Positions 31,201 to 45,300 of a DNA stretch of 64,000 bases are shown here, one piece after another. Below the pieces are notes generated by a model, which was given only the letters and a program-made list of their open reading frames with translations, had not been told where the DNA came from and made no database searches. Position numbers and translations under genes: made by a program. Source of the stretch: Sceloporus undulatus (taxonomy: Eukaryota > Chordata > Lepidosauria > Squamata > Phrynosomatidae). The stretch's first letter is position 1; every line of letters begins with the position of its first letter. The stretch spans positions 225,943,321 to 226,007,320 of the forward strand of contig NC_056524.1 of assembly GCF_019175285.1 (NCBI RefSeq). Reading direction: 5' to 3'.

Positions 31201-34200
31201 AACAGGCCGATAATTATTTCGAATTAGGGGGTCAAGGGAGGGTTTTTTTAATAGAGGTTTTACAATGGCCGTTTTTAGATTGGATGGAAATCGGCCCTCC
31301 CTGAGAGATGAATTGACAATTCGGCGCAACATCTCTGTTACCGCCGTTCCCCCTAGAACTGCCAGCCATGAAGGACAGGGATGAAGAGAGCACGTCATCT
31401 TCCTAACGCTACTGAGGATCTTGTCCACATCCTCGGTACTTACAGACTCAAAATGATCCAGTACAACTGAGTCCACGAAAGCTCTGGACGCCTCTACTCT
31501 CGATTCTGAACAAATAACAGCGTCAAGATCAGCCCTTATCCGAGAGATTTTATCCGCGAAAAAGTTATTAAATTCGTCACAGCAAGCTTTCAATGACTCC
31601 AGTATTGGGTTCAGGGGGAGAGCCAATTGAGTAAGCTCTCTCACAACCCTGAACAGCTCTGCCGGATGCGACTACGCGGACACAATACGTGCAGCATAGA
31701 ACGAGTTCTTAGCTGCATCTATTGCCACTCCATAGGCCTCCAAATGAGACTCTAGGAGTGTCTTGTCGGATAAGCGCTGATGTCTCCGCCATTTGCGCTC
31801 TAGTCGTTGTGCAGCCCGCTAGAGAATCTTTGGATTCAACACAACTTCAGGAGCCTGCTGTTAGTGCAGCTATATATGGGGAGGGGCTTCTTGGGGTAGG
31901 TTGATGGGGATGGGACCAAAGGGGCAGTCTCCCTCCCATGCCTTCCAAGTACAGCAGGGACTCAGAGGCAGGCTTCCCATCCCACCCTATACCTTCCAGC
32001 AGGGACTCAAAAGGCAGCTGGGGGTGACAGTGGCACACTGACCCTCCTCCTCTGTCTTGGGCTTTCTCCCCAGAGAGGAAGCCCTAGACAGAGCAAGCTG
32101 CAAGGGCACGTGTGCGACCCTCCTGTCCCGAAGGGAGGGCCCCCCAACTGGGTGTCACCCCTCTTCTGGGTGTCACCCTGTGCGGTCCACACCCACTGAA
32201 CTGTCAGCGCAACTGCTGGGGTCCAACAACCACTGTCAGCAACTCCAACGAGTCCTGGGGTTAAATCAGACCCTTGGAGCAGAGCTGGCAAATTTCCAGA
32301 AGCAGAAGCGTGGCACCAAAGTCCAAGTTGGGATGACAGCAACTGGATGTCTTCCAGGAACTGCAGCAATGCAGGAACCTCCAGGGACACACAGCAAACC
32401 GATGCTATAGCTTCTTCTGATAAACCACCAGAGAAGCTAAGTCTCCCAAAGTGCTCTTTATTCACAGTGCTATTATACAAAACTAGATCTCTAAAACTCC
32501 AAACCATACCAATCCAACTCCTTCTACAAACCCACAAGCTATCCCTTGCAACCCCTGGGTTTATATAGTCTTCAGACCATGTGGTCTCCCAAACCCAGTG
32601 AGTTCAGGTGTGTAAGCATGTCATGTGTCTCCTGTGCAATCCAGACACATGGTTTCATCATCCATGGCTACGTGCACTTGGGCACTGAAGTGTCCTTGAG
32701 CCAATGAGCTTCAGCTGTGCTGATCAGCCTTGCCACTCAGCTGAATGCTCATGGCCAAACACACACACATCAAGCATTTCCCTGTGTGCTGTGTTTTAAC
32801 CCTTCAAATCCCTGACATGAACCCCCCCCTGACACTACTGATCTAGGTAACTGTTCCATATACTGTATAAGACTGCTACTAGTTATGATTGTGACAGGAA
32901 CTAAATAGTGGACACAGAATACTGTTGTATTTTTAATCAGCAAGCTACCCTGAAAAATCAGCAAGATACCCTGAAACAGTATAGAAGTATTTCAAATGAA
33001 AAAACAGACACTCATCCGAATGTAAGGCCATGAATACATTAAGCAGTCTCTAATCAGCAACATGGCCCATGAAATCCAGAACACATATTTAGTTAGTTAT
33101 GAGATTTATATCATGCCTTTCTCCCAAAATGGGATTCAAGGTGGCTTGCTTACCACAATCACATAAAGCTACAATCACATAAAGTGACACATTCATTCAA
33201 CCAGCAGAATGGTCATAGAATCATAGAATCGTAGAGTTGGAAGAGACCACTAGGGCCATCCAGTCCAACCCCCTGCCATGCAGGAAATCCAAATCAAAGC
33301 ATCCCTGACAGATGGCCATCCAGCCTCTGTTTAAAGACCTCCAAGGAAGGAGACTCTATCACCTTCCGAGGAAGTGCATTCCACTGTCGAACAGCCCTTA
33401 CTGTCAGGAAGTTCCTCCTAATGTTCAGATGGAATCTCTTTTCCTGTAGCTTGCATCCATTGCTCCGGGTCCTGTTTTCTGGAGCAGCAGAAAACAAGCT
33501 TGCTCCCTCTTCAACATGACATCCTTTCAAATATTTAAACAGGGCTATCATATCGCCTCTTAACCTTCTTTTCTCCAGGCTAAACATCCCCAGCTCCCTA
33601 AGTCGTTCCTCATAGGGCATGGTTTCCAGACCCTTCACCATTTTTGTCGCCCTCCTTTGGACACGCTCCAGTTTCTCAATGTCCTTTCTGAATTGTGGCG
33701 CCCAGAACTGGACACAATATTCTAGGTGGGGCCTGACCAGAGCAGAATACAGTGGCACTATTACTTCTCTTGATCTAGACACTATACTTCTATTGATGCA
33801 GCCTAAAATAGCATTGGCCTTTTTAGCTGCCGCATCACACTGTTCACTCATGTTCAACTTGTAGTCTACTTGGACTCCTAGATCCCTTTCACACGTAGTT
33901 TCATTCAGCCAGGTGTCACCCATCCTATATCTGTGCATTTTATTTTTCCGCCCTAAGTGCAATACCTTACATTTCTCCGTGTTGAATTTCATTTTGTTAG
34001 CTTTGGCCCAGCTTTCTAGTCTATTCAGGTCATTTTGAATCTTGATCCTGTCCTCTGGGGTATTAGCTATTCCCCCTAATTTGGTGTCATCTGCAAATTT
34101 GATAGGTATGCTCCCAATTCTGTCATCCAGGTCATTGATAAAGATGTTGAATAGCACTGGGCCCAGGACAGAGCCCTGTGGGACCCCACTGGTCACTTCT

Positions 34201-36349
34201 CTCCAGGATGAAAAGGAGCCATTGTTGAGCACCCTTTGGGTTCGGCCGGTCAACCAATTACAGATCCATGTAACAGTTCCTTTGTCTAGCCCACATTTTA
34301 CAAGCTTCTTTGCAAGAATGTCATGGGAAACCTTGTCAAAGGCCTTAGTGAAATCAAGATATACTACATCCACAGCATTCCCTTCATCTACCAAGCTGGT
34401 AATTTTATCAGAGAAAGAGATTAGGTTTGTCTGGCATGACTTGTTTCTCTGAAACCCATGTTGACTTTTTGTGATTATGCCATTGCCTTCTATATGTTCA
34501 CAGACTCTCTGTTTAATGATCTGCTCCAGAATCTTTCCTAGTACTGATGTCAGACTAACTGGACGATAATTGTTGGGCTCCTCTTTTTTCCCCTTTTTGA
34601 AGATGGGGACAACGTTTGCCCTCCGCCAGTCTGCTGGGATCTCTCCTGTTTTGCAGGAGTTTTCAAAGATTATTGCCAATGGCTCCGATATTACATTTGC
34701 CAGTTCTTTTAATACCCTTGGATGGAGTTCATCTGGTCCCGGAGACTTAAATTCATTTAGATTAACAAGGTGTTCCTCTACTATCTCTTTACTTATTCTG
34801 TGCTGAAATTCCCCTATTCTGTCCTCTGCTCCATTATCCTCAGGTTGAGCACCCTTTGCCTTTTCTGAGAAGACTGTGGCAAAGAAGGTGTTGAGTAATT
34901 CTGCCTTTTCTCTGTCTTCTGTTAGCATTTTGCCATCTTCTCCACGGAGTGGCCCTACCGTTTCCTTCTTCTTCCTTTTGCTGCGGACATATCCAAAAAA
35001 GCCCTTTTTATTGTTCTTAACCTCTCTAGCAAGCCTGAGTTCATTCTGCGCTTTAGCTTTTCTGACTTTACCCCTACACATGCCTGCTATTTCTTTGAAT
35101 TCCTTTTTTGTGATTTCCCCCTTTTTCCATTTCTTATACATGTTCCGTTTCAAACTTAGCTCGGTTGAAAGTTCCTTAGTCATCCATCCTGGTTTCTTAA
35201 GACACCTCCCGTTTTTCTTTCTCACTGGAACGGTTTGAAATTGTGCCTTCAGTATCTCTCTTTTGAGAAACTCCCATCCGTCCTGAACTCCTTTATCTTT
35301 TAGTATTTCTGACCATGGAATCGCCCTCAATACTTCTCTAAGTTTACTGAAATCCGCTCTCCTAAAGTCTAGGATGCGTGTCCCAGATGAAGAGAATGTA
35401 CCTCAAGAGTAAGCAAGCAAGCCAACTAACAAACACTTTCCTCTTCCACTTCCTGGTCTAATAATTGATTATCTTCTGACAGATTACAAAACTGAAGGAG
35501 AGCAGAACATTTTAATATACTATTATGTTGTTGTGCTAATGTGGCAAGCTGAATCAATAACCTCTGACAGAATACCGCTGTCTCAGACTATTATTGGGAA
35601 TCCTTAGAGGCTAACATAACAGTTCTATAAAAATCAAATTGCCTACATTAAAGGAGGAGACAGATTGAAATTAATTGGCAATACAATTACTGGCAATATG
35701 TATGCTACAAATCCAAGGTTGGAGGGATCAAATGTATTGTATATCTGTTACAATACCAAGTGAGGAGGTGAGACAGTATTTTTATTCATCAGGCCTTTAG
35801 GTACAAGCATCTACACAAGCAACAGAATTTCACCATCATGACTCTGTGGCTGTAACTTGTGTTCATCTGACCCGTTAGTGTTAGCTCTATTGCTAGTGGC
35901 TCTTTATTGCTGTATCATATAGTATTGCATGCATTGTATTACTTTATACTCTGCTCTCTTCCCAAAGCAAGAACTATAGGCAGCTTATATGATAAAAAGA
36001 AATGCAAATAAAAACATGTGCATAAAATATGTTTTAAACATCATTAAACCAGCCCTCCCTGGAGAACTCTGGTATTCTCTATAGGCCTTACACTCAAGCC
36101 AGAAACCAGCTTAGCTTCTGACATCAGTGTGTTCAGGGTGGTATATTGATTTGTGTGTATTTGACACACAAATACAATGGTGCTTGTGATGGAAGGAGGC
36201 CTATCACTGTCAGACAGGTTTCTTTAGAGAACTAATAGGAATGTGGTAAATTCAGTATTAGTGTTTTATCAATTGTATTTGTATTATTGTATTATTTTAT
36301 TGATGTGATCCCACCTCGATCCTTGGGAGAGGTGGAAAATATAATTAAA

Positions 36350-36393
<44 letters not shown>

Positions 36394-39300
36394 GTTGCAA
36401 AATAATTATTACCACAAATCCAGAGATCTGCCATAATGATGTTAAAGCAGAAGTGGACAGAGTGGGCAACTTCCAGGAGCTGGTGTGTAGGTGTCTCTCT
36501 GTGTGTGGCACATCAGCTAAGTCCAAAGAATGTGGTGTTTAACAAGAAAGGCTAAAACGCAATACTCATGTACCTTCATATTAGTCAGCAGATCCTGGAA
36601 ATCTTGAGGCGGCAAGACATTGGTGGTATTCAACTCAATGACATAGCATTTATCCAGAAGTAGATCATGATAGGCAGTCATCCCCTGAAACCAAAGTAGA
36701 CAAAATGGACTGAAAGCTAAAATAACAATCTGGGAATAGATATAGAATCATAGAATAATCAGAGTTGGAAGGCATTGCAAGGGTCATCAAGTCAAATCCC
36801 CTGCAATGCTAAAGCAGTCCTGGGAGATAGCCATCAAGCCCCTATTTAAAGACTTTCAATGATGGAGGGTCCACCACTTTCCATATCAGTCCATTCCATT
36901 GTTCAACTGCACTTACTGTTGGGAAGTTCTAATGGGACCCACTGGATCTAAACAGAATTAATGCTTCTTTGTCATTACCCTCCAATTTCTCCATATAACA
37001 CAAAATTTTCATACTTGATACATTCTCTTCTTGAAGGCTCCCTTCATTTGGGATATTTTAATTATTATTTTTCTCTCATGCTGCTGTCTTCCATCAGGGT
37101 AACATGTTTTGGACTCTGTATCAAAAGTGAGTGGAGACAAAGCAGGTACAACCAAGACACCTCTGTATCTCTCCTTTTCTCTCCTTCTGCCATGCCTTTT
37201 CTCTATCTGGTGTCCTTTTTGAGTGGGATTGCCAGTGAAAAAGGTATGAGCCATATGCGCTGCAATAATAAGGGTACCTCATCCCAAGAAAAGAAATGGG
37301 AAATGGGCATGGGAAGAAAACCAACAGGTTCGCTTGACCTCCCAGGAATATGGCACCTTTTCACAGAATCAAGAAATCATAAAGTTGGAAGAGACCTCAA
37401 GGACCATCCAGTACAACCCCCTGCCATGCAGGATCTCACAATCAAAGCACCTCCAAACAGATAGCCTTCCAGCCTCTCTTTAAACACGTTCCAAAGAAGG
37501 AGACTCCACCACATTCTGCGGGAGTGTTTTCCACTGTCGAACAGCTTTTACTGTCAGGAAGTTCCTCCTAATGTTGAGATGGAATCTCTTTTCCTGCAGT
37601 TTGCATCCATTGCTCTGTGTCGTAATCTCTGGATCAGCAGAAAATAAGCTTGTTCCATCTTCAGTATGATATCCCCTCAAATAGTTAAATGTATCACCTC
37701 TAATCTTCACTTCTTTTTTTTTCTTTTTTGTGTCTTTTGCCCCTCAAAACAATAGGAAAAAGGTATTTGGGGAAAAAGAGATATTTTGGCCTTCACTGGT
37801 CAAGGTGGCAGTGGCAAAGTAATAGCAGGAGATAAAATGTCTGAAGACACTGTGATGGCAGTGAAAACAGCAGCAAAAGCCATCTGCCTCAGAGGAGAAA
37901 ATTATCTCTGCCAACCCTCTATCACTACTATGTACCACTATAGAAAAATGCCTATGCTGCCATAACAGACTGTTATGCAGGCCTAGGTCACCAAGACAAT
38001 CACAGCCACAGTAATAAGGCCATCCACATACAATAACCTGATGGCCCCAAAGGAATCTCACTGTTCTTTCAGAGGACCCCTTCCACCTGCACTTATGTCT
38101 ATGGCCTGCATAATGATCGAGGAAGATCTGAAGATGTGACAATCCTAGATTTCTTCAGAAGGTTTTACTTGATTGTACACTTTGGACTTACATTTTTTGC
38201 TCTTTTGGCAGCCACAAAGCAGGAGCATCATGTTGTTGACATCAAGGGTGCAGCTACAGTGAAGCATAATAAGGAGAGCATTGCCCCTCAAATAAGAAGT
38301 CTGCCCTCTCCCAGTTAAATTAGTCTTCAGTCCCCAAATTTCGAGCATTGCAAGAATTTAAAACTTCATGCAAGCATTTAGAAGTACACTGTAGTCACAC
38401 AAATAAAAATGGGAGGCAAAGTAACCAAGCAAATCAGAACTGAGCAAATATGAATTCTAGGTGTGAATGATCTTAAATATCTCATTCTCTGCAATGTTAG
38501 AAATTTGGAGACTGAATGCAATTTTCATTTGAAGAATAAGAATTCTTATTGTAGGAGGGAAAGCCTCATTTGCACCTCTCTAGCTACATTCTGGCTGACA
38601 GTGAACTCAGGTCATGGATTTAAAAGGCCATCTGTTCATATATTGTTGAATGCAGTTTAATATGGAGTCAAATTACACTTCTACTGTGTCGGTAAAATAT
38701 GTGATTTGAACTCTTCCCATAGATCTTTCCTTGTGATTAGGAGAGTTTTGTATTTTAGTTTACTGGTTGTTACGGGATTCGTCGTGGCTCAGCCCTTCCT
38801 CTGCAGCCAATTGCTCATTCCTTACCTGCTGAAAATCATGGATAATACTGGCAGGATCACTTTCATCCAAGGGTGGCACTGGAACATTGATCCATTCATA
38901 ATGTTCCTCAAGATTAATTCTCACATCTTCACGTAGCTTCAACTGTCCCCCTAACTGTGAGGTGGAATAGTAGTCAGCGTAGATCGTCTGACATTCCCAA
39001 GGTATGTCATCTTCATCAATCTGTGAAGAGGTAAATAAAAAGATAGGCACAAAGATATAAATGCATGTCAGTACTCTGGCCTTAGTTACAAAAAGTCAGG
39101 GGGAAAGCTCTCCAGCAGAATTAACAATGCAAGAAGCTGCCTTTCATGTTGTCAGATTGTGGTCCCATCAATTTCAATGAGAATGAAGTCAAATTAATTT
39201 AACTGTCTTTTATGGTAAGGCTTCAAAAATCTAGCTTGAAAGTGGTTGGACTATGTCAAATGAAGTCTTAAAGGAGGAAGGAAACAGAACTGTGCAAAAC

Positions 39301-42300
39301 TTTCTGTGGCTAGCAGTCCCAATGACTAATGATAGCAAAACGGTGAGCTATTTTACAAAATATGAGCAATTTGGAACAGGTAACAGAATCAAAGTTACTT
39401 TCATTTTCTCCATACAAGCCTGGCTTGGTTCTGAATTCCTCAAGAGAAGTTCTTCTCTCTAAACCAAAAACCAAAGTACCACCTCTTTCACGGGAATGTC
39501 TGCTGAGGATATGAGACAGGACATTCTTGGTGATTGTCTCTAGACTCTGGAATTCTCTTTCTAAGGAGACTCTCTGGTGACTTTCTGTTGGCAAGCAAAG
39601 TATTCCAACAGCCGTGTGAGAACTGAATAGTTTTAAAGAAAGAGCTTTATGAAAGAAAGGAACTGTTTTAATTGTAGTCTTTTCAAACTGCTTTCTATTT
39701 TTTTAAATGTATGGTTTGAGTTGTTTTTAATGTTATTAACAAAATCGTTCCATTTTTGTATGTTTTAACTGCATTGCATTTGTTTTAACTTGTAAAGTAC
39801 AGTAGTTTGATTCCCAGAATAAAGGCATGACATACATAAAGAAGATGATAATGAAGATGAGGAGGAGAAAAGGGAAATAAGAATAAGATGATTATGTCAT
39901 CTAGTTCTGGATTACAATCAACAGGTTGGATCCAGGTTAGGTTAATTTTATTTTATTCTCAGTGAAATCAATGAAATTGCACAACAACCCACTGATCTCA
40001 ACTGGACTGAAATAAGATAAATTTAAGTTACAGCAGTTGGATACCCCTTTAACAGCCATGCTCCTATGTAATTTGTCTGGAATGCTTGAAAGCATCTATC
40101 TTTATCCCACACCTGTTTTTATGTTCATCATTTATTTTTCTCCCTGCAGATACTCTGTGCAAATGTTCACCTGGACTCTGGAGAAAATCAGTTTGGCAAG
40201 GGATTATAAGTGCAAAAAAATTAGCCTCTTCTCCCTCCACAAAACAGCAGCATTATCGACCTGATTAAAAAACAAAAAAGAAAAATAAAACATTGGCCCT
40301 CCAGAGTTTTGAATCTTCAATTGTCACCAGTTCCATTCAACACAGCAAATGGCGAAACATTGTCTGCTTCTTTTTTCAAACATTGAACTGTTAGGAACTT
40401 TAGTATGTAGAGAGATCTTGTAGCACCTTTGAGTATAACTAAAAGAAAGAAGTTGGCAGCATGAGCTTCCGCAGACTTCAGTCTACTTCCTCAGATGTTT
40501 TTTGTAGAGTGGAAGTCATGAACAGACATATATATGCCATGGGTATGTGAGAATGTCAATTCAAATTCAAAATCCTTTGAGTATGGAAATGAAGTAGAAA
40601 GTCCAGTTTTAGTGATGGTCATTTATTAGGAGCTTGTTATACAAGTTTTAAAACTGTGTGCATATTGCTCCCGCTGCCAGTCAAGTATGTTTAAGAATGG
40701 CGGGTTACAGACGGGCAAAAAGGGATGTACTCATGACGTCATGAAGGTAGAGCCTTCAGACGGGCCTTACCTGAATGCCGCCATGAACACGCCCCCCGCA
40801 CGCCCCAAGCGGGAAGAAGCGGCATTAAAAAGGTGCTGCTTTTTTCCGCTTCTTTTTGATTTGCGGCATACCTGCGCAGCTCCGTCTGTAAGCTGCTGCA
40901 CCGATACGTCAGAATTGCTACGCCGCAAATATAAGTTGCCGGTTTAAAAGCTCCGTGTCAGCTGCGTCGCATAATGGGTCGGGTTCCCGGGACATGCGTG
41001 GTTTGCAGTCAAGCTTTAATTGCAACGTCCGCTGCCATGCAGCTGTGGAAGCTGCGGCACAGCTGCGGCGCATTTTAAGACTCGTAACCCTAACCCTAGA
41101 GCCACTTGTGCGCATGCGTTGGTAGAATCAAGGGAAGTTGTAAGTTTTGCGGCGGATGTTTTGGTTGTAGAAAGTGAAAAGGGAAAGTTTGGGATTTAAA
41201 GTGACCCCCTACACACATTCCTGCGCCATTCTCACCTGGGAACGGGCACAGTTCGGCTGCTCCTGGCACAGCTGTGTGGCGGCTCCCCTTTGCCACCAGG
41301 CAGGATGGCTCAGCCATCCACCAGCACCCCGAAAAAAGGCAAGGGGACGTCTTGGTCTCATACTGAGACGGCTGACCTCATAGCTATATGATCCCAGCCA
41401 AACATTTTGCAGAAACTGGAGCAGTCCTACCTGAATGCTGACACATATCGAGAAGGGGAAGAAGCCATGAGAGCTGCTGCACCGGTATACCAGAATTGCT
41501 ACGCCGCTAATTTAAGTTGCCCATTTAAAAGCTCCGTCGCATAGTGAGTTGGGGTCTTGGAACATGTGCAGTTTGCAGTCAGACTTTAATTGCAACGTCT
41601 GCTGCCATGCAGCTGTGGAAGCTGAGGCACAGCTGCGGCGCATTTTAAGCCTCGTAACCCTAACCCTAACCCTAACCCTAACCCTAGAGCAACATGTACG
41701 CATGCGCTGCTTGGAAAGTTTGGACTTTAAAGTGCACCCCTACACACATTCCTGTGCCATTTTCACCTAACAATAAAAAACGCTAAAACTGTAAATATTG
41801 ACATATGTACAAGGGAGGTGAGGGGAGATGGCAGGGGGACAGCGGTGGCAGCGGAGACAGCTGTGGCTGCGCATTGCAGATTCAGCAGGAGCGCGGGGAC
41901 CAAAGGAGAGGAGGCATCTATGATGCTGCTGACACTGGCAAAGTGCAAACGGACAAGGATGCCAACACCAGCTGATCACCAGCTGGCAGGAGACCACCTT
42001 TGTTTTAAAGGGGCTTGGGCACTTTAAATATGCCCATAGGCTTTCTGCCGCCGCTGCTTAGCCCTGCGCAGCTGCGCATTCGCCAGCCGGCAAAGGAAAA
42101 AAAAAAGAGACCCCGGAGCTTGAATGTGCCCAAGACCTTTTGATGCCCTCTAAACTTGCCCCCAAAGGCAAAGGGCAACTACAGGGGGCCTGGGCCTGGG
42201 ATCAAGGGGCAGGGAGCACTGACAAGGCACTAGGTCCCATGATGTCCCATAAAGACATCATTTCGCCTCCCAGGGCATGTGTTCCCTCCCAGCCCTATCT

Positions 42301-45300
42301 ACTCTATTCTACCCTTCCTGTTCTCTCCTCCCACCATGCCTGGCTCACTGGTCCCCAAAGCAGCAATCTCCAAACTCTGTCCTTCCAGGCGTTTGGACTT
42401 CATCTCCCAGAATCCCCAGCCACCTTGCCCTGTGGTCTGGGATTCTGGGACATGAAGTCCAAATGCCTGGAAGGACAGAGTTTGGAGATTGCTACCTCAC
42501 ACCACTCCTGCCTAGCTTTAGACTGCACAGTTGCGCCTAAGCTGTCCCATTCACACTCACAGCCACACCGCCGCAGTTGCGCATAATTAACCACACAAAT
42601 TTTTTTTAAAAATAAAGTTTTTTATTAACAATAACAACAATAAAAATCTTATTTACAACTATTTACAAAGGGAAGGGCGGTGGTGAAGGGGGGATGGCAG
42701 AGGGGGCAGGGGAGGGAAGCTGCTTCAGGGAGGGGGAGGAGGCGGTGGGGCGGGCAGCCGGCGGAGGAGTTCCTGGAGGGTCTCTTCCATGGAGGAGACT
42801 CTCTCCACCAGCTTGTCCACTTTCTCCTCCAGCGCAGCGAACCTCCTCTCCGTCTGGTTCTCTGTGGGGGGAAAAGAAAGAGGATGATTAGGATCAGCCT
42901 GTGGAGCCCATCACCCACTCCCCCAGGCAGGGTTTCTGGGTGCCCCCACTCCCTTCCCTGGGTTCACCTCTACACTTACCTTGCTGCCGGGCTTGGAGGA
43001 CATGATCCAGGGCACTGGCATCGAGGGCCAAGTGCCCTGGCTGTCCTGGCAGGCGGCGGCTCGGCCCAGGCTCCTCTTCCTCGGCGGCAGCAACAGCAGC
43101 GAGGACTTCAAGCCCTGCAAAAGAGGAAGGAAAGGCCCAAGTTACCATGCTGGCATGGCAGACAAGGGCACAAGTGTCGTGGGGGTTGCAGTCAGGCAAC
43201 CCCACCCCTCACCCTGGGGACCTACCTGCCGCCAGAGGAGCCTGCTCTGGCTGCGGAGGGGCCACAGCAGCTGGTCCTGGCTGTGGCCCACCCTCGGGGA
43301 CATCCTCGTCCCCCGAGGATGGTGGAGAGGGCGACCTGGCAGGGTGCCCTCCCTCCCTCCGCCTCCGCCTCGGCCGCACGCCTGCAGAAGGGAAGAGGAG
43401 GGATGGCATTGGCACCATGCAGGAAGGAGAGGAGGGCAAGGGAAGGGTCAAGGAGGGTAGGACAGGGCATGGCAAGAGCTCTGGCTTACCTGGAGGACGG
43501 TGATCTTCCGGTCTGGGCCGATCTCCCCTGATCCACAGGTCCTTCAGCCGCGAGAAGAATGGTGGCTGCCTGTCAACCGGGGGCGCCTCTCCGAAATCCT
43601 CCAGGGTTTCAAAGAACGCTGCCTTGAGAGTTTTAAATTTAACTCTACATTGGTGCAGCGTTCTTTGAAACCCTTGGTTTCGGAGGGCACGAGATGCCTC
43701 GAGAAAATGCCCCCGGTTGGGCTTGTTGGTGCTAGCCATCACTCTCCTCGCAGCTGCCTGTGGCATCAGGGAGTCCAGGAGGATCCCAACCTCTTCGTCT
43801 GTCCAGTAGGCGATTCGGACCGGGACCCTCCTGCGTGGCGCTGCCATGTTGATCGCCGTCCTGGGGTCTTGCACAGTTGCGCACGGGTATATATGGGCAC
43901 CTGCGGCTCTGGGCCGTTAGGCCAAGGTGGTCCTAGTCCAATGAAAGTTTTCAGAGGAGCAGTTTGAATCTCTCCCCCAATAGATGCCCTCTGGGTGCCC
44001 CATTGATACATTCAAATGGGCCATTAGGAAAGCTTGAATTTGAGGGGGATTGATACATTGTCAAAGGGGCAATTGGCAGTTGGAGCTGATGTATCTTTTT
44101 ACCCCAGGAAAACAGGCGCCAGGAGACCTTTTGTGTGTGTGTGTTTGTGTGTGTCCCCCTCAGGCACGTGGCAAAACATGCCCACAGCACAGATCAGGAA
44201 TGATAGGCAGACTCAAACTGTGGATAATGGGATACATTTATTCATGTGCTTATGCTATTACAGAACAATGCACTCTGACATCACAGATGATGGCACAGGA
44301 GCCATCCTTCAGATTCTCCTTGTCAGAAAAAAATCTGCCAGGGCATTCCTCACAGTCTCCCCTGGTTTCTTCTTCTCTTTCTCTTCAAGGGGGTCATGAG
44401 CCACTTCCGAATGGGGTAGGCACAGTCAGCCAGTATCAGGGGCCCGATCTGCTGGCCTGTGATGTTGATGCTGGGGTTCCCTGGCACATAGATGCCAGCC
44501 TCCATGGCCTTGTAGATGAGAGAAAGTTTAAAGGGGCATGGGCGCTTTAAATGCGCAGACAGGCTTTCTGCCACTGCTTAGTGCTGCAGCTGCGAAGCTG
44601 CGCACTTCTCATGCGGCAAAAGAAAAAAAAGCCACGCTTTGGGCCGCCCATGCGGAAGCTGCTTCTCTTTTTGCAGCGTCCTCCGAGGCGGCGGTTTGGC
44701 AACTCCGGTCCGAAACGGACCCAGGTGAGGCGTCTTCACTGCCCCCCGTGTGGAAGCTCCAACACCTGAAGCACGCCCCCGGGGCGGGCCATCTGGAGGC
44801 TCCACATTCAGCTAAATACACCTCCAAGACGTCCTCCCCTGCCCGTCTGTAACCCGCCAATGAGCTGCCTTTCAGTTTCATTTGAAAAAATTATGTGTAA
44901 TTTCCAAGTAGGCACATTCTTTATTCAACAAAGTTAGTGCAACAAAAAGTTTCATCTTACCTAATTTCCTGATTTCCTGCTTTTTAGGACCAACTGGGTA
45001 CATCTCAAAACTTGGCCTCTCAACTACAGTGCGCCTGTGCCATACATGGGTGCACTATACGTGGCTTCCAATTTACGTGAAAGCCATGCACCAATTAAAG
45101 CAATGGCACACATGCCCATGGTGCACATGCTGCCCCAGAGCCGTGGGCTTGTGCCCCATTGTTTTTAAATGGGGCGTGAGCATACATGGATTTCCCCCTA
45201 CACAGGGGGAGACGGAACGGATCCCCTGCATAAAGGGAGGGCCCACTGTATTTAGTTTATTGCTTCAATTTCTACACAGCCCTGTTTGTAATATAAGTGC

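Larger units (their letters stand above)
40699..44858. mobile_element. PIF/Harbinger-type DNA transposon, both ends present
   Basis: The terminal inverted repeat GGCGGGTTACAGACGGGC begins at 40699 and its reverse complement ends at 44858. Direct AAT copies flank it (40696-40698 and 44859-44861), a 3-bp duplication as in the PIF/Harbinger superfamily. It is GC-rich against AT-rich flanks. On the minus strand it holds an intact Myb/SANT gene and a short DDE transposase remnant. On the plus strand it holds a second Myb-like remnant. It also contains internal tandem copies and telomere-like runs. It sits in intron 2 of the ITM2C-like gene. The missing transposase makes it non-autonomous. Confidence 0.85.

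Noticed and set aside
33619-35238. Plus-strand frames across 33.6-35.2 kb
   Set aside because: Shadows of the minus-strand CR1 reverse transcriptase.
37744-38142. 132-aa minus-strand frame
   Set aside because: Cys/His-rich by composition only; no family recognised and the plus strand also looks non-coding.
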